Assembly (NCBI RefSeq): GCF_900143005.1
Contig: NZ_FRCS01000001.1
Span: 1,364,001-1,428,000, forward strand
Direction: 5' to 3'
DNA from: Cryptosporangium aurantiacum
GTDB lineage: Bacteria; Actinomycetota; Actinomycetes; Mycobacteriales; Cryptosporangiaceae
DNA length: 64,000 nt
Below the pieces are notes generated by a model. The model ran no database searches. It saw only the letters and a program-made list of their open reading frames with translations, and had not been told where the DNA came from. Made by a program: the position numbers and the translations under genes. This document shows, piece after piece, positions 28,530-36,966 of this stretch. Position 1 is the first letter of the stretch. Every line of letters begins with the position of its first letter.

Positions 28530-29644
28530 GACAGCGTCGCGATCGCCTCGCGACCGCCGGAGAGGAAGCCCTCCCATTCGCCGGCCTCCTGCTTGCTGCG
28601 CTTCTCCACCGTGCCGTGCCAGTACTTGTTCAGGATCGCCAGGTCCTCCGGGCTGCGCCGGGCCAGCGAGCCGACCAGCGACCGGGCGAGCGTGTCGGCC
28701 CGCAAGGACCGGTCACCGAAGAACTGGCTGTGCAGGATCGCGTCCTCCAGGACGCCGATCTGCTCGGCGGTCGACAGCGACGACTCGAGCTTCTCGTCGT
28801 CGCTGGTCGCGGACGCCGCCGCGGTGCGCAGGTCGGCGAAGCTCTGCAGCAGGATGTCGAGCAGCGTCGGCGGCACGTCCAGCTCGATCTCGTGCCTGCG
28901 CAGCAGCTCGACGGTGCGGAAGCGGACGATCTCCGCCTCGCTCTTCTTGTTCGTCACGACCGGGATCCGGACGAAGTTGAAACGCCGCTTTAGCGCGGAG
29001 GACAGGTCGTTGACGCCCCGGTCGCGGCTGTTCGCGGTCGCGATGATCGAGAAGCCCGGCTGCGCGAACACCGTGTTGATGCTGTCGTCCTTCAACTCCG
29101 GGATCGACACGTACTTCTCGGACAGGATCGAGATCAGCGCGTCCTGGACGTCGCTCGTCGTCCGGGTCAGCTCCTCGAACCGCCCGATGACGCCGCGCTG
29201 CATCGCGGTCATGATCGGCGACGGGATCAGCGAATCCGGCGACTGACCCTTCGCGATGACCATCGAGACGTTCCACGAGTACTTGATGTGGTCCTCGGTG
29301 GTGCCCGCGGTGCCCTGGACGACCAGCGTCGAGTTCCGGCTGATCGCGGCCGCCAGCAGCTCGGCGAGCCAGCTCTTTCCGGTGCCCGGGTCGCCGATCA
29401 GCAGCAGACCGCGGTCGGACGCCAGCGTCACGATGCTGCGCTCGACGAAGCTGCGGTCGCCGAACCACTTCTGCGCGACCGGCCGGTCGAGGCCGTCGGC
29501 GCGCTCGGAGCCCAGGACGAACAGCCGGACCATCCGCGGGCTAAGCCGCCACGAGAACGGCTTCGGGCCGGTGTCGATCGACTCCAGCCAGTCGAGCTCG
29601 TCGGCGTACTTGACCTCGGCGGGGGCGCGGAGCATGTCGGTCAT
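28526..29644 (-). CDS. MoxR-type AAA+ ATPase of the DUF5682 operon
   Basis: A 372-aa ATPase: Walker A LLIGDPGTGKSWLAELLAAA near residue 82, a sensor-1 stretch FSIIATANSRDRGVNDLS, and an arginine-finger region SALKRRFNFVRIPVV. Resemblance is to E. coli YehL. With its VWA partner encoded just upstream it should act as a chaperone pair. It starts 11 bp after the VWA gene stop and overlaps DUF5682 by 4 bp. The long open frame upstream of the ATG is a shadow of the VWA gene. Confidence 0.9.
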   Translation of the reverse strand: MTDMLRAPAEVKYADELDWLESIDTGPKPFSWRLSPRMVRLFVLGSERADGLDRPVAQKWFGDRSFVERSIVTLASDRGLLLIGDPGTGKSWLAELLAAAISRNSTLVVQGTAGTTEDHIKYSWNVSMVIAKGQSPDSLIPSPIMTAMQRGVIGRFEELTRTTSDVQDALISILSEKYVSIPELKDDSINTVFAQPGFSIIATANSRDRGVNDLSSALKRRFNFVRIPVVTNKKSEAEIVRFRTVELLRRHEIELDVPPTLLDILLQSFADLRTAAASATSDDEKLESSLSTAEQIGVLEDAILHSQFFGDRSLRADTLARSLVGSLARRSPEDLAILNKYWHGTVEKRSKQEAGEWEGFLSGGREAIATLS

Positions 29645-29655
29645 TCGAACGCCTT

Positions 29656-31047
29656 TCAGGTGAGGAAGTTCTTGAGCTCGAACACGAGCTTGTCGATGCG
29701 GCCGGAGATCACCGGCGTGCCGAGGGTCTTGAACCGGTCGCGGAACCACGGGTTGACCTGCTGGCTCCCCGAGCTGGTCACCGAACCGACCGGGATGAAC
29801 TTGACGCCGGACCGGTGCACGGCCTGGATGCCTTCGAAGAGCGGCTGCGACCGGTCGAACTCGTAGAAGTCGGAGATCCAGATCATCGCGGTGTTGCGGG
29901 GATCGGCGATCTTCGGCCGGGCCATCGCCATCGCGACCGGCCCGTCGTTGCCGCCGCCGAGCTTCGTCCGCAGCAGCGTTTCGAACGGGTCGTGGACCCA
30001 CGGCGTCAGGTCGAGTGCCCGGGTGTCGAACGCGATCAGGTGCACGTCGACCTTGGGTAGCCCGGCGAAGATCGACGCCAGGATCGTGCAGTTCACCATC
30101 GAGTCCACCATCGAGCCGGACTGATCGACGACCACGATCAGCCGGGACGGTGTGCTCTTCCGGGCAGTCTGCCGGTAGTACAGCCGCTCGACGTAGAGCC
30201 GCTCGTCCTCCGGGTTCCAGTTGGTGAGGTTCTTCCAGATCGTGCGGTTCACGTCGAGGTTGCGGAACACGCGCTTCGGCGGCACGGACCGGTCGATCGG
30301 ACCGACCGTCGCCTTCTCCACCTGCGTGCGCAGCACCTCGGCGACCTGGTCGACGAACTTGCGGATCAGCGCCTTGGCGTTGGCCAGCGCGACCCCGGAG
30401 AGGTTCGACTTGTCGCGCAGCAACTGCTCGACCAGCGACATGCTCGGCGTCAGCTTCGCGGCAAGCGTCGGGTCGGCGAGGACCTCGCGCAGCGCCATCC
30501 GCTTGATCAGGTCGCCTTCCATCTCGGCGAGCGTTTCGCCGAGACCGTTCTCCTCCGAGCGGCCGCGCAACTGGCCGGGCTCGTGGCCGAGCGCGCGCTC
30601 CAGCCACCCGGTGTCCTGCTGCCACGTCGACAGCTGCCCGGCCGTGACGTTGCCCGACCCGGTGCAGAACACGTTGAGCAGCAGCTTCGAGACGATCGCC
30701 GCGCGCCGAACCTCGGCCGCGGTGTCCCGTGGCTCGCCGTCAGCGGGCTCCGGCGGCTTCATCAGACCGTCGATCTCGGCGGTCAGCTCGGGGAACCGCT
30801 GGAGAACGGTGTCCATCGAGACGGTCCGGTCGAGCAGCGCGGCCGGCAGCCCGATGTCGTCGACGACCGCGACGCTCGCGCTCTCCAGCGTCGGCTGCTC
30901 CGACGGGTCGAACAGCTGGGCCAGCAGCCGCCAGTAGAGCACCTGGCGACGAGCGGCGTCGGATTGCGTCGTGTCGGGCCGGGCGCCGTCGGGCCGGGTG
31001 TCATCGGGCCGGGCCGCGTCGGCGCCCGAGCCGAGGGGCGTCGTCAT
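29656..31047 (-). CDS. VWA-domain protein of the DUF5682 operon
   Basis: A 463-aa protein. An Asp/Arg/Pro-rich N-terminal tail is followed by a helical region (about 50-270) and a C-terminal von Willebrand A domain starting RLIVVVDQSGSMVDSMV, with the DxSxS metal-ion site intact, followed by ALDLTPW and WISDFYEFDRS. It is the VWA half of a MoxR-VWA pair (YehP-like), probably binding the ATPase and presenting clients. Its ATG overlaps the DUF5691 stop by 4 bp. Confidence 0.88.
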   Translation of the reverse strand: MTTPLGSGADAARPDDTRPDGARPDTTQSDAARRQVLYWRLLAQLFDPSEQPTLESASVAVVDDIGLPAALLDRTVSMDTVLQRFPELTAEIDGLMKPPEPADGEPRDTAAEVRRAAIVSKLLLNVFCTGSGNVTAGQLSTWQQDTGWLERALGHEPGQLRGRSEENGLGETLAEMEGDLIKRMALREVLADPTLAAKLTPSMSLVEQLLRDKSNLSGVALANAKALIRKFVDQVAEVLRTQVEKATVGPIDRSVPPKRVFRNLDVNRTIWKNLTNWNPEDERLYVERLYYRQTARKSTPSRLIVVVDQSGSMVDSMVNCTILASIFAGLPKVDVHLIAFDTRALDLTPWVHDPFETLLRTKLGGGNDGPVAMAMARPKIADPRNTAMIWISDFYEFDRSQPLFEGIQAVHRSGVKFIPVGSVTSSGSQQVNPWFRDRFKTLGTPVISGRIDKLVFELKNFLT

Positions 31048-32450
31048 TTGCGCAGCAGCCGGCTCGCGCGCTCGCGGAGCACCGCGACCGTGTCACCGGC
31101 GGCCTTCACCGCCTTCGCCACCTTCGGGTCGGTCGGGCCGGACGCCCAGTCGCCGACGTGCATCGGTACCGGCTTGCGCTTCACCGTGGCCTGGATCGCC
31201 AGCGGCTGTAGCGACCACTGCCCGTCGTCCCAGCGGAGCAGCCCGAGGCAGGCCGTCGAACCGGTGACCAGCTCCGGCGTCAACGGGCCGAGCGTCGGCA
31301 GCCGGTCCAGGTCGAGCGCCAGGCGGTGCCCGTCGAGCACCAGCACGCCGTCGTCGACCGCGTAACCCTCGACGAGCACCGGTTCGGCGAGCCGCACCGG
31401 GTGCCGGTCGAGCGGCGGCACGGCCGGGGCGACGGCACCGGCCAGGTGGATCCGCGCCGTGACGAACGGATCGGCCGGGTCGCCTGCCTGCGCCCGGTCG
31501 TCGGCCCAGAGCAGGTCGCCGCTGCTCAGCAACGTCAGGTCGGTGACGGTCAGCGCGCGCCCGTCGGTGAGCGCGGCCAATAGGGCCGGATATCCGTCGA
31601 ACAGACGCCAGATCGCCGGACCGACGATCGTGTCGACCTTCGCGGCGGCCACGGTGGTGCGCACCAGGCGCGGTGTGGTCTCGCCCGCGAGCTCGAGCAG
31701 GCCGTGGACCTGTACTTGGACGGCGGTGGCGTGCTCGTGGACGTCGACGCCGAGGACCAGAAGCCGGCCGGAGACGGTCTCGGCCGCGCCTGCGGGCCAC
31801 GTGCCGGGCTGGCAGAGCAGCATCGCCCTGGCCCAGAGGTCGGCCCAGCGGCGCACCGGCAGCTCGTCCATCGTCGCGATCGGAGCCGAGGCTCGTAGCT
31901 CCGCGGCCAGCCCGTCGACGAGCACGGCCAGCCGCCGCAGGCGCGGCTGCGTGACTACTGAGGGCATGAGCATGGCCTCCAGTACCTGACCGGACGAGGA
32001 GACCAGATCGTGGTCGACGCCGCGCCAGCCGGTGACCGCCAGCTCGCGGAGCCACGAGCGGCAGCCCTCGAGCAGGTTCCGCGGTGCGTCGGGCGCGTCG
32101 GCGTCAGCGGCGACCCACTCGGACCGGGGGCGGCCGACCGCCGTGTCGGCGCGGTCGAGCAGCGCGTCGTGCACGGCGCCCAGTAACGCGGCGCGCGCAC
32201 CGGCCAGCGTCGTCAGGTGCTCGTCGGCGATCGAGCCCGCGGCGAGCTTGGCAGCAGCCTCGGAGGCACGATCGCCCAGCGGAGTGACGGCGACACCGGC
32301 GGCCAGCGCGGTGAGCGCCGCGGCCCCGTCGTCGCCGAGCCGGCCGAAGCCGGTGACCAGGCAGGCGTCGAACCCGTCGACCAGGTCGAGCGTCTCGGCG
32401 GTGCCGGCGGGCGTTCCATCGACGAGCGCGGCGAGTTGGGTAGCGAGCAT
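31044..32450 (-). CDS. DUF5691 family protein
   Basis: A 468-aa protein, Ala/Leu-rich and mostly helical in the first two-thirds (MLATQLAALVDGTPAG, then repeats of paired helices) with a beta-rich end (RKPVPMHVGDWASGPTDPK). It matches the DUF5691 protein that recurs between the SWIM and VWA/MoxR genes in actinobacterial versions of this operon. No catalytic motif is visible; a scaffold or adaptor is plausible. ATG at 32450 overlaps the SWIM stop by one base (TGATG). Confidence 0.75.
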   Translation of the reverse strand: MLATQLAALVDGTPAGTAETLDLVDGFDACLVTGFGRLGDDGAAALTALAAGVAVTPLGDRASEAAAKLAAGSIADEHLTTLAGARAALLGAVHDALLDRADTAVGRPRSEWVAADADAPDAPRNLLEGCRSWLRELAVTGWRGVDHDLVSSSGQVLEAMLMPSVVTQPRLRRLAVLVDGLAAELRASAPIATMDELPVRRWADLWARAMLLCQPGTWPAGAAETVSGRLLVLGVDVHEHATAVQVQVHGLLELAGETTPRLVRTTVAAAKVDTIVGPAIWRLFDGYPALLAALTDGRALTVTDLTLLSSGDLLWADDRAQAGDPADPFVTARIHLAGAVAPAVPPLDRHPVRLAEPVLVEGYAVDDGVLVLDGHRLALDLDRLPTLGPLTPELVTGSTACLGLLRWDDGQWSLQPLAIQATVKRKPVPMHVGDWASGPTDPKVAKAVKAAGDTVAVLRERASRLLRK

Positions 32451-32926
32451 CAGCGCCCCAACCCGTACGCGGGGAACCAGTGCAGCTCGGGGATCGGTTC
32501 CCCGGCGTCGGGAAGTTCGAGGTAGGCGAGGTGCCGCAGGAAGCGGCTGAACACGGTCGCGGCGGCCGACGGCTCGTGGCCGCTCAACCCGCGGGTCAGC
32601 GCGGTGGGGTCGGGGACCTCGACCAGGTCGACGCCGAGGTAGCGGCCCACGCGCTCGTAGCCGTACTGCAGCACGGCCTCGTCGACCAGCGACACCAGGT
32701 GCTTGCAGGGCGTGCCGCGGAGGCCACCGCAGGGCCGGTTGTTGTTCGTGCTGCAGTGGTAGGTCAGCGTGCCGGCGACGATCGACGAGACGTAGACCCG
32801 GTCGATGTCCGAACCGCTGGAGACGACGCCCTGCAGCCGGCCGTCTGCCAGCGCGACGAACGGGACCTTGGCCAGCTTGCGCGGCCGGACCGGTGGCACG
32901 ACTCTGGCCGTGCTTCGGGCTTGCAC
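32450..32926 (-). CDS. SWIM-type zinc finger protein
   Basis: A 158-aa protein with one zinc-binding motif: TYHCSTNNNRPCGGLRGTPC followed by KHL, giving C-x7-C-x7-C-x-H, a relaxed version of the SWIM pattern. SWIM domains bind nucleic acid or protein. It is the first gene of the five-gene operon (compare YehQ). I chose GTG 32926 because CGGAGG lies 9 nt upstream; the frame is open further but that stretch looks non-coding. This is much shorter than most SWIM proteins. Confidence 0.78.
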   Translation of the reverse strand: MQARSTARVVPPVRPRKLAKVPFVALADGRLQGVVSSGSDIDRVYVSSIVAGTLTYHCSTNNNRPCGGLRGTPCKHLVSLVDEAVLQYGYERVGRYLGVDLVEVPDPTALTRGLSGHEPSAAATVFSRFLRHLAYLELPDAGEPIPELHWFPAYGLGR

Positions 32927-33154
32927 GAGGGAGAACCTCCGTAACTCGGAGTGCGGACACGCCGGTGGCCAACGGTGACGACGCGCGGCCGACCCGGACG
33001 TCTCAGTTCTTATCGCACCGGTGCGACAGTTCCGGATGGGGCACCTGCGCGCTGTGTGACGGCCGAGATCGGCGTGCGCCCACCTCGAACCGTCGGGGGC
33101 TTCCGGTGGCCTCGACGGCTGCCTACCGTGTTCTCGGGGAACCGGGAGCCGCCG

Positions 33155-33661
33155 ATGGTGACCAGAGGCAACCGCACGCGCAGGCCGACTGCTGCGTTCG
33201 CGCTGCGTCGCGCGCTCTTCCTGCTCTGGATCCGCGTCCTGATCGGCAACGGAATCACGCCGCCGGGCCGTGTCAAGGACGAGATAGAGGCGGGGAACTG
33301 TCTGTTCCCCGGCTGTGACCTGGATGCCGAGTATGAGACGAAACACGGCGGCCATTGCCCCGACCACAAAATAGTATGGACGAATTGTCCGATGACGAAG
33401 TGCGACGATGACATTGTTCGGCGCGATAAAGGATGGCATTGGCACTGTCCGAACCGCCACCTGGCTGATGGGGTGCTTTGTCCATATTGTGGTCAACTCG
33501 GGGAGTTACCGGCCGGGGGGAAACTCTGGCAATGCAGGAAGGTTCCGGGGCACCAGTTCTATATCGCGGAAGGCTACTGCCCGGATTGCGATTTCGGTCG
33601 GCTGGTGACGCGCTCCGAATCCGAATTTTGGCGATGTGAATATTGTGACCCGATTCCCTAG
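33155..33661 (+). CDS. multi-zinc-ribbon protein
   Basis: A 168-aa protein with a basic N-terminus and a short hydrophobic stretch (ALRRALFLLWIRVLIGNGIT), then an array of Cys pairs: CLFPGCDLD, CPDHK, CPMTKCDDD, CPNRH, CPYCGQLG, CPDCDFG and CEYC at the end. That is enough for about three zinc ribbons. This family is unknown to me. Codons are less GC-rich than the flanking genes. It leads a plus-strand set with the membrane protein (TTG start 13 bp after its stop), and faces the SWIM operon divergently. Confidence 0.7.
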   Translation: MVTRGNRTRRPTAAFALRRALFLLWIRVLIGNGITPPGRVKDEIEAGNCLFPGCDLDAEYETKHGGHCPDHKIVWTNCPMTKCDDDIVRRDKGWHWHCPNRHLADGVLCPYCGQLGELPAGGKLWQCRKVPGHQFYIAEGYCPDCDFGRLVTRSESEFWRCEYCDPIP

Positions 33662-33674
33662 GTGAGGGCTGCGT

Positions 33675-34691
33675 TTGAGCACGGACATCATTAGCACCAT
33701 CGGCGGCGGTGCGGGAAAAATCTCCCGCTATTTTTCCGTAGTGAGTGCACTACCCGCTGCGGTGTTCGCTGCGTACGCCTACTTGCTGGTGCAAGCCACC
33801 GACTGGTTCGGCCCGGTTGATTGGTCACGGATCGCGCGGTTCGAGTTGGCGGACGTCGCTGTTCTTGGCATCTCCGCTCTCGTCATGGCGATGGCGCTGA
33901 ACCCGCTCCAGTACCCCCTCATACGGCTTTTGGAGGGGTATTGGGGCACGTCAGCTCTAGCTGTGGAGTTGGCAGTCATCCGAACCGACTACCATCGGCG
34001 CCGTTCCCGTTCGCTGTTCAGCGAGGGGACTTCGGCCGCAGCGAAGCTGGGCAACCCCATTCGAGCCCTTGATACGTCTACCGCCGATCAGGAGACACTC
34101 CGCGCGGCGGTCGTCTTCGCCGAGAACCGGCGCGCTCGGTCTGACTACCCCGATCGGCACCGCCTTCTGCCGACCAGGCTAGGCAACGTTCTGAGGCGAT
34201 ACGAGGACGCGATATCTCGAACCTACGGCCTGGATCCGTTGACGGCCGTCCCAAGGCTGGCGATGGTGGCCGGCGAGAAGGAAGTGGCGTACGTCGAGAA
34301 TCAGCGCATTCAACTTGAACTCGCTGTTCGTACGACACTCCTCGCCTTGCTCGCTAGCCCGCTGACGGTGTTGTTTCTGAGCCGAAGTCAAACGTGGATG
34401 CTGTTGGCGGTCGTCCCCTATAGTGTCGCATTTCTTGCGTATCGAGGGGCGGTCTCAGTGGCTCACGAGTACGGGACGAGTCTGGCTGTGCTGACGGATC
34501 TAGGACGTTTTCCGCTCTACGAACGCCTGCATCTCCCGCATCCTCGAACGATCACGGACGAACGGGCGACGAACGAGGAACTGGCGCGGCTCTTCCGACT
34601 CAAGCGTGGCGTCTCCCTGGAATACGAGGTCCCGGGGTCACACCTGGAAATCAACGTCTCCGAGGGGCGCGGAGCGAGCGAGCAGCAGTAG
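33675..34691 (+). CDS. hypothetical membrane protein
   Basis: A 338-aa protein with a TTG start preceded by GGTGAGGG. Two hydrophobic segments lie at the N-terminus (ALPAAVFAAYAYLLVQ and VAVLGISALVMAMALNPLQY) and two near residues 220-260 (TTLLALLASPLTVLFL and MLLAVVPYSVAFLAYRG). Between and after them are cytosolic helical, Arg-rich regions. I recognise no domain. GC content is visibly lower than in the neighbours. It lies between a zinc-ribbon and a pentapeptide gene, suggesting a three-gene accessory unit at the membrane. Confidence 0.65.
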   Translation: MSTDIISTIGGGAGKISRYFSVVSALPAAVFAAYAYLLVQATDWFGPVDWSRIARFELADVAVLGISALVMAMALNPLQYPLIRLLEGYWGTSALAVELAVIRTDYHRRRSRSLFSEGTSAAAKLGNPIRALDTSTADQETLRAAVVFAENRRARSDYPDRHRLLPTRLGNVLRRYEDAISRTYGLDPLTAVPRLAMVAGEKEVAYVENQRIQLELAVRTTLLALLASPLTVLFLSRSQTWMLLAVVPYSVAFLAYRGAVSVAHEYGTSLAVLTDLGRFPLYERLHLPHPRTITDERATNEELARLFRLKRGVSLEYEVPGSHLEINVSEGRGASEQQ

Positions 34692-34709
34692 CGAGCCGCA
34701 CGACCAGAC

Positions 34710-35654
34710 GTGGTTGGCTCTGGTCGAATCGTTTGGAACGATGCCAGCGTGACGCAGCAGGGGGATTCGGCCGCCGGTTCAACCGCAACGTCTCGACAGG
34801 CGCCGAAAAAGGCTGCCTCCAGAGGGGCAACGCGGCCGGTCGAACAGCTGCCCCAGGAGGACGCGGAGCCTGTTCGCCGCGCCGGAAAGGAAGCGGAACG
34901 GAAGGTGAGCATCCCGCCGCGGCCGAGGCAACGGGACAGTTGGCTATGGGCGCTGCGGCTGGTGGTGTTGGGGGCGATGGTCGCGACGAGTCGGCAGTGG
35001 GGGCCGTTCGGGGTGGTGGCGGCCGGAGTGGTGACCGTCGGGGTCATTACGTTGATCGTCGGCGGCGCGACGTTCGAACCGCGTGTTCAGCTCCGCGTAG
35101 TGGTCAGTGTCTGCGTTCTGATCGTGCTTGTGTTCCTCGGACAGGCCACCGGCGTCATCAGCGATGAGCCCGGCGGCACCGCAAAGGCGGGCGGCGCGAG
35201 CGCGGCACCTTCACCGGCGGACACGAAGACGGTGCAGCGCTTGAAGGAGGGCGCCGGGCGGGGAGCGACGCTCGGTTCGGTCGTGTTGGACGGGCAGAAC
35301 CTCTCCGACACCCATCTCGACGGTGTCAGTGCGGCGGGATCCTCGTTCACGGACGCGGTGCTCAACCGGTCGAGTCTCGCCGGTAGCGATCTCAGCGGGG
35401 CAAGTCTGCGAGGGGCGAAGCTGCGCGGCGCCAACCTCCGCGGAGCGAACCTCACCGGCGTCGACCTTCGGGACGCCGACCTTACGGACGCGTGCTTGAA
35501 CGGCGCAGACCTCACGGGCGCCGTGTTGGACCGTGCGGTGTTGCGTGGCGCTGCGGTGTCCGGTGCGAGGGTTGATCAGTCAACGACCGTGAGGGCGGTG
35601 GCTTGGGGAACCCCTTCCCAGGCGGGAACAGCCGCATGTTTGCTCGGCCCCTGA
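34710..35654 (+). CDS. pentapeptide-repeat membrane protein
   Basis: A 314-aa protein. The N-terminal 75 residues are polar; two to three hydrophobic segments follow (LWALRLVVLGAMVATS, VVAAGVVTVGVITLIVGG, VVVSVCVLIVLVFLG). The C-terminal third is a pentapeptide-repeat coil with A(D/N)LxG units such as SDLSGASLRGAKLRGANLRG, which would form a right-handed quadrilateral helix outside or inside the membrane. The GTG at 34710 or at 34749 may be the start; neither has a clear ribosome site. Function unknown. Confidence 0.7.
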   Translation: MVGSGRIVWNDASVTQQGDSAAGSTATSRQAPKKAASRGATRPVEQLPQEDAEPVRRAGKEAERKVSIPPRPRQRDSWLWALRLVVLGAMVATSRQWGPFGVVAAGVVTVGVITLIVGGATFEPRVQLRVVVSVCVLIVLVFLGQATGVISDEPGGTAKAGGASAAPSPADTKTVQRLKEGAGRGATLGSVVLDGQNLSDTHLDGVSAAGSSFTDAVLNRSSLAGSDLSGASLRGAKLRGANLRGANLTGVDLRDADLTDACLNGADLTGAVLDRAVLRGAAVSGARVDQSTTVRAVAWGTPSQAGTAACLLGP

Positions 35655-35729
35655 CAGAGGACGCGGAGCGGACCGGCGGGAGGAGCGGCACCTCTGGATG
35701 GTTGTGGCGTTCTCCGCCTGCCTCGCTTC

Positions 35730-35777
35730 GTGGTTGTGGCACTCTCCGTGTCCTGGCACGGAAAGCGCCACGATCAC
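35730..35777. terminator. imperfect hairpin between convergent genes
   Basis: Arms 35730-35750 and 35757-35777 pair at about 17 of 21 positions around a 6-nt loop, 44 bp before the LodB-like stop. The left arm is also partly repeated upstream (TGGTTGTGGC near 35698-35710). A bidirectional terminator is the likely role. Confidence 0.45.
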
Positions 35778-35820
35778 CGTCAGCGCAACCCGGAAACGGC
35801 CACAACGATTGCGTTCGCGC

Positions 35821-36966
35821 TCACGGCGTCGGTGAGGTGCGTCGGTGCCAGAAGGGGGCGGCCGGCCAACGGTCCTCGGCGGCGTAGTACTCCAGCCGCT
35901 GGTGCAGGTACGTCGTGCACTCGCGGTCGAGTGCGGCCTCGTAGGCCGCTGATGCCTCGGACGCGTCACCGGAGAGTAGCGCGAGCACGGTGTCGGCGGC
36001 GGCTTTCGCGGAGCGCAGTGCCCCGGCGACGCCGTTGCCGGTGATCGGGTCGACGGCGAGCGCGGCGTCCCCGACGGCGATCCACGGTGCGCGCCGCGGA
36101 TCGGCGCCGGGATGCGGGCGGTGCAGCCGTTGGCTCACCGCGGACACCACCCGAAGCCCGGACACCAGGCCCGCGCCCGCCGTGCCCACGGCCCCGTCTG
36201 CGGCGCCCTGCGCGCCGGCGACGCCTACGGCGCTCACGGCGGCTGCGGGGCCGAGGCGTGCGGCGGTTTCCGGGCCGAGTTCTCCGCGCCAGCGCTCGAC
36301 CGTGCTGAGCCGGTGGCTCCGGGCCAGGTCGGCGTCGGTGAGCAGCATGACGACCAACTGGCCGGGCCCGGCAGGCGCGGAGTACCACCAGCCCGCCGGC
36401 ACGGTCTCGACCAGCCCGTACCCCGGTGGGTCGGCCGCCGGGACGAACCCGGTCACGGCGACCAGCCGGTCGAACGGGATCCGCTCGGCGTCGAGCCGGC
36501 AGCCGATCCGAGCCGCGCGACCGGTCGCATCGACCAGAACCCGGGCACGCACCCGACCGCGCCCCGCGAGGCGCAGTTCCCAGGCCGCGGCCCTGGTGAC
36601 ACCGACGCAGGCCACGCCGGTCCGCAGCACGGCGCCCGCCTCGACAGCGGCCGACGCCAGCGAGCGGTCGAACGCCGCCCGGTCGACGTACCAGCCCGTG
36701 CCGTGCGGGCTGAACAAATGAGAGCTCGACGCGGCGCCGCCCCAGTAGCTCCGAATACCGTAGGACGGCGTTGCCGTGCCGGGCAGCGTCACGCCCAGAT
36801 CGCGCAGGAGCGGGTTCACGTCCGGCGACAGTGACTCGCCGACCCGGGGGTGGTCGAACCGCGACCGTTCGAGCAGCAGCACCCGCCGCCCGGCCCGCGC
36901 CAGCCACAGCGCCGTCGCCGACCCGGCCGGGCCGGCGCCGACGACCGCGACGTCAAAATCAGGCAA
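35821..36966 (-). CDS. LodB-like FAD-dependent oxidoreductase
   Basis: A 381-aa flavoprotein: N-terminal Rossmann motif DVAVVGAGPAGSATALWLAR, the GESLSPDVNPLLRDLG block and a second FAD motif APWIAVGDAALAVDPITGNG. In LodA/GoxA systems such a flavoprotein (LodB/GoxB) builds the cysteine tryptophylquinone cofactor of the partner oxidase. Its TTG start overlaps the end of the LodA-like gene by 8 bp, which fits that pairing. By sequence alone it could also be a geranylgeranyl-reductase or halogenase-type monooxygenase; the neighbour decides. Confidence 0.75.
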   Translation of the reverse strand: MPDFDVAVVGAGPAGSATALWLARAGRRVLLLERSRFDHPRVGESLSPDVNPLLRDLGVTLPGTATPSYGIRSYWGGAASSSHLFSPHGTGWYVDRAAFDRSLASAAVEAGAVLRTGVACVGVTRAAAWELRLAGRGRVRARVLVDATGRAARIGCRLDAERIPFDRLVAVTGFVPAADPPGYGLVETVPAGWWYSAPAGPGQLVVMLLTDADLARSHRLSTVERWRGELGPETAARLGPAAAVSAVGVAGAQGAADGAVGTAGAGLVSGLRVVSAVSQRLHRPHPGADPRRAPWIAVGDAALAVDPITGNGVAGALRSAKAAADTVLALLSGDASEASAAYEAALDRECTTYLHQRLEYYAAEDRWPAAPFWHRRTSPTP

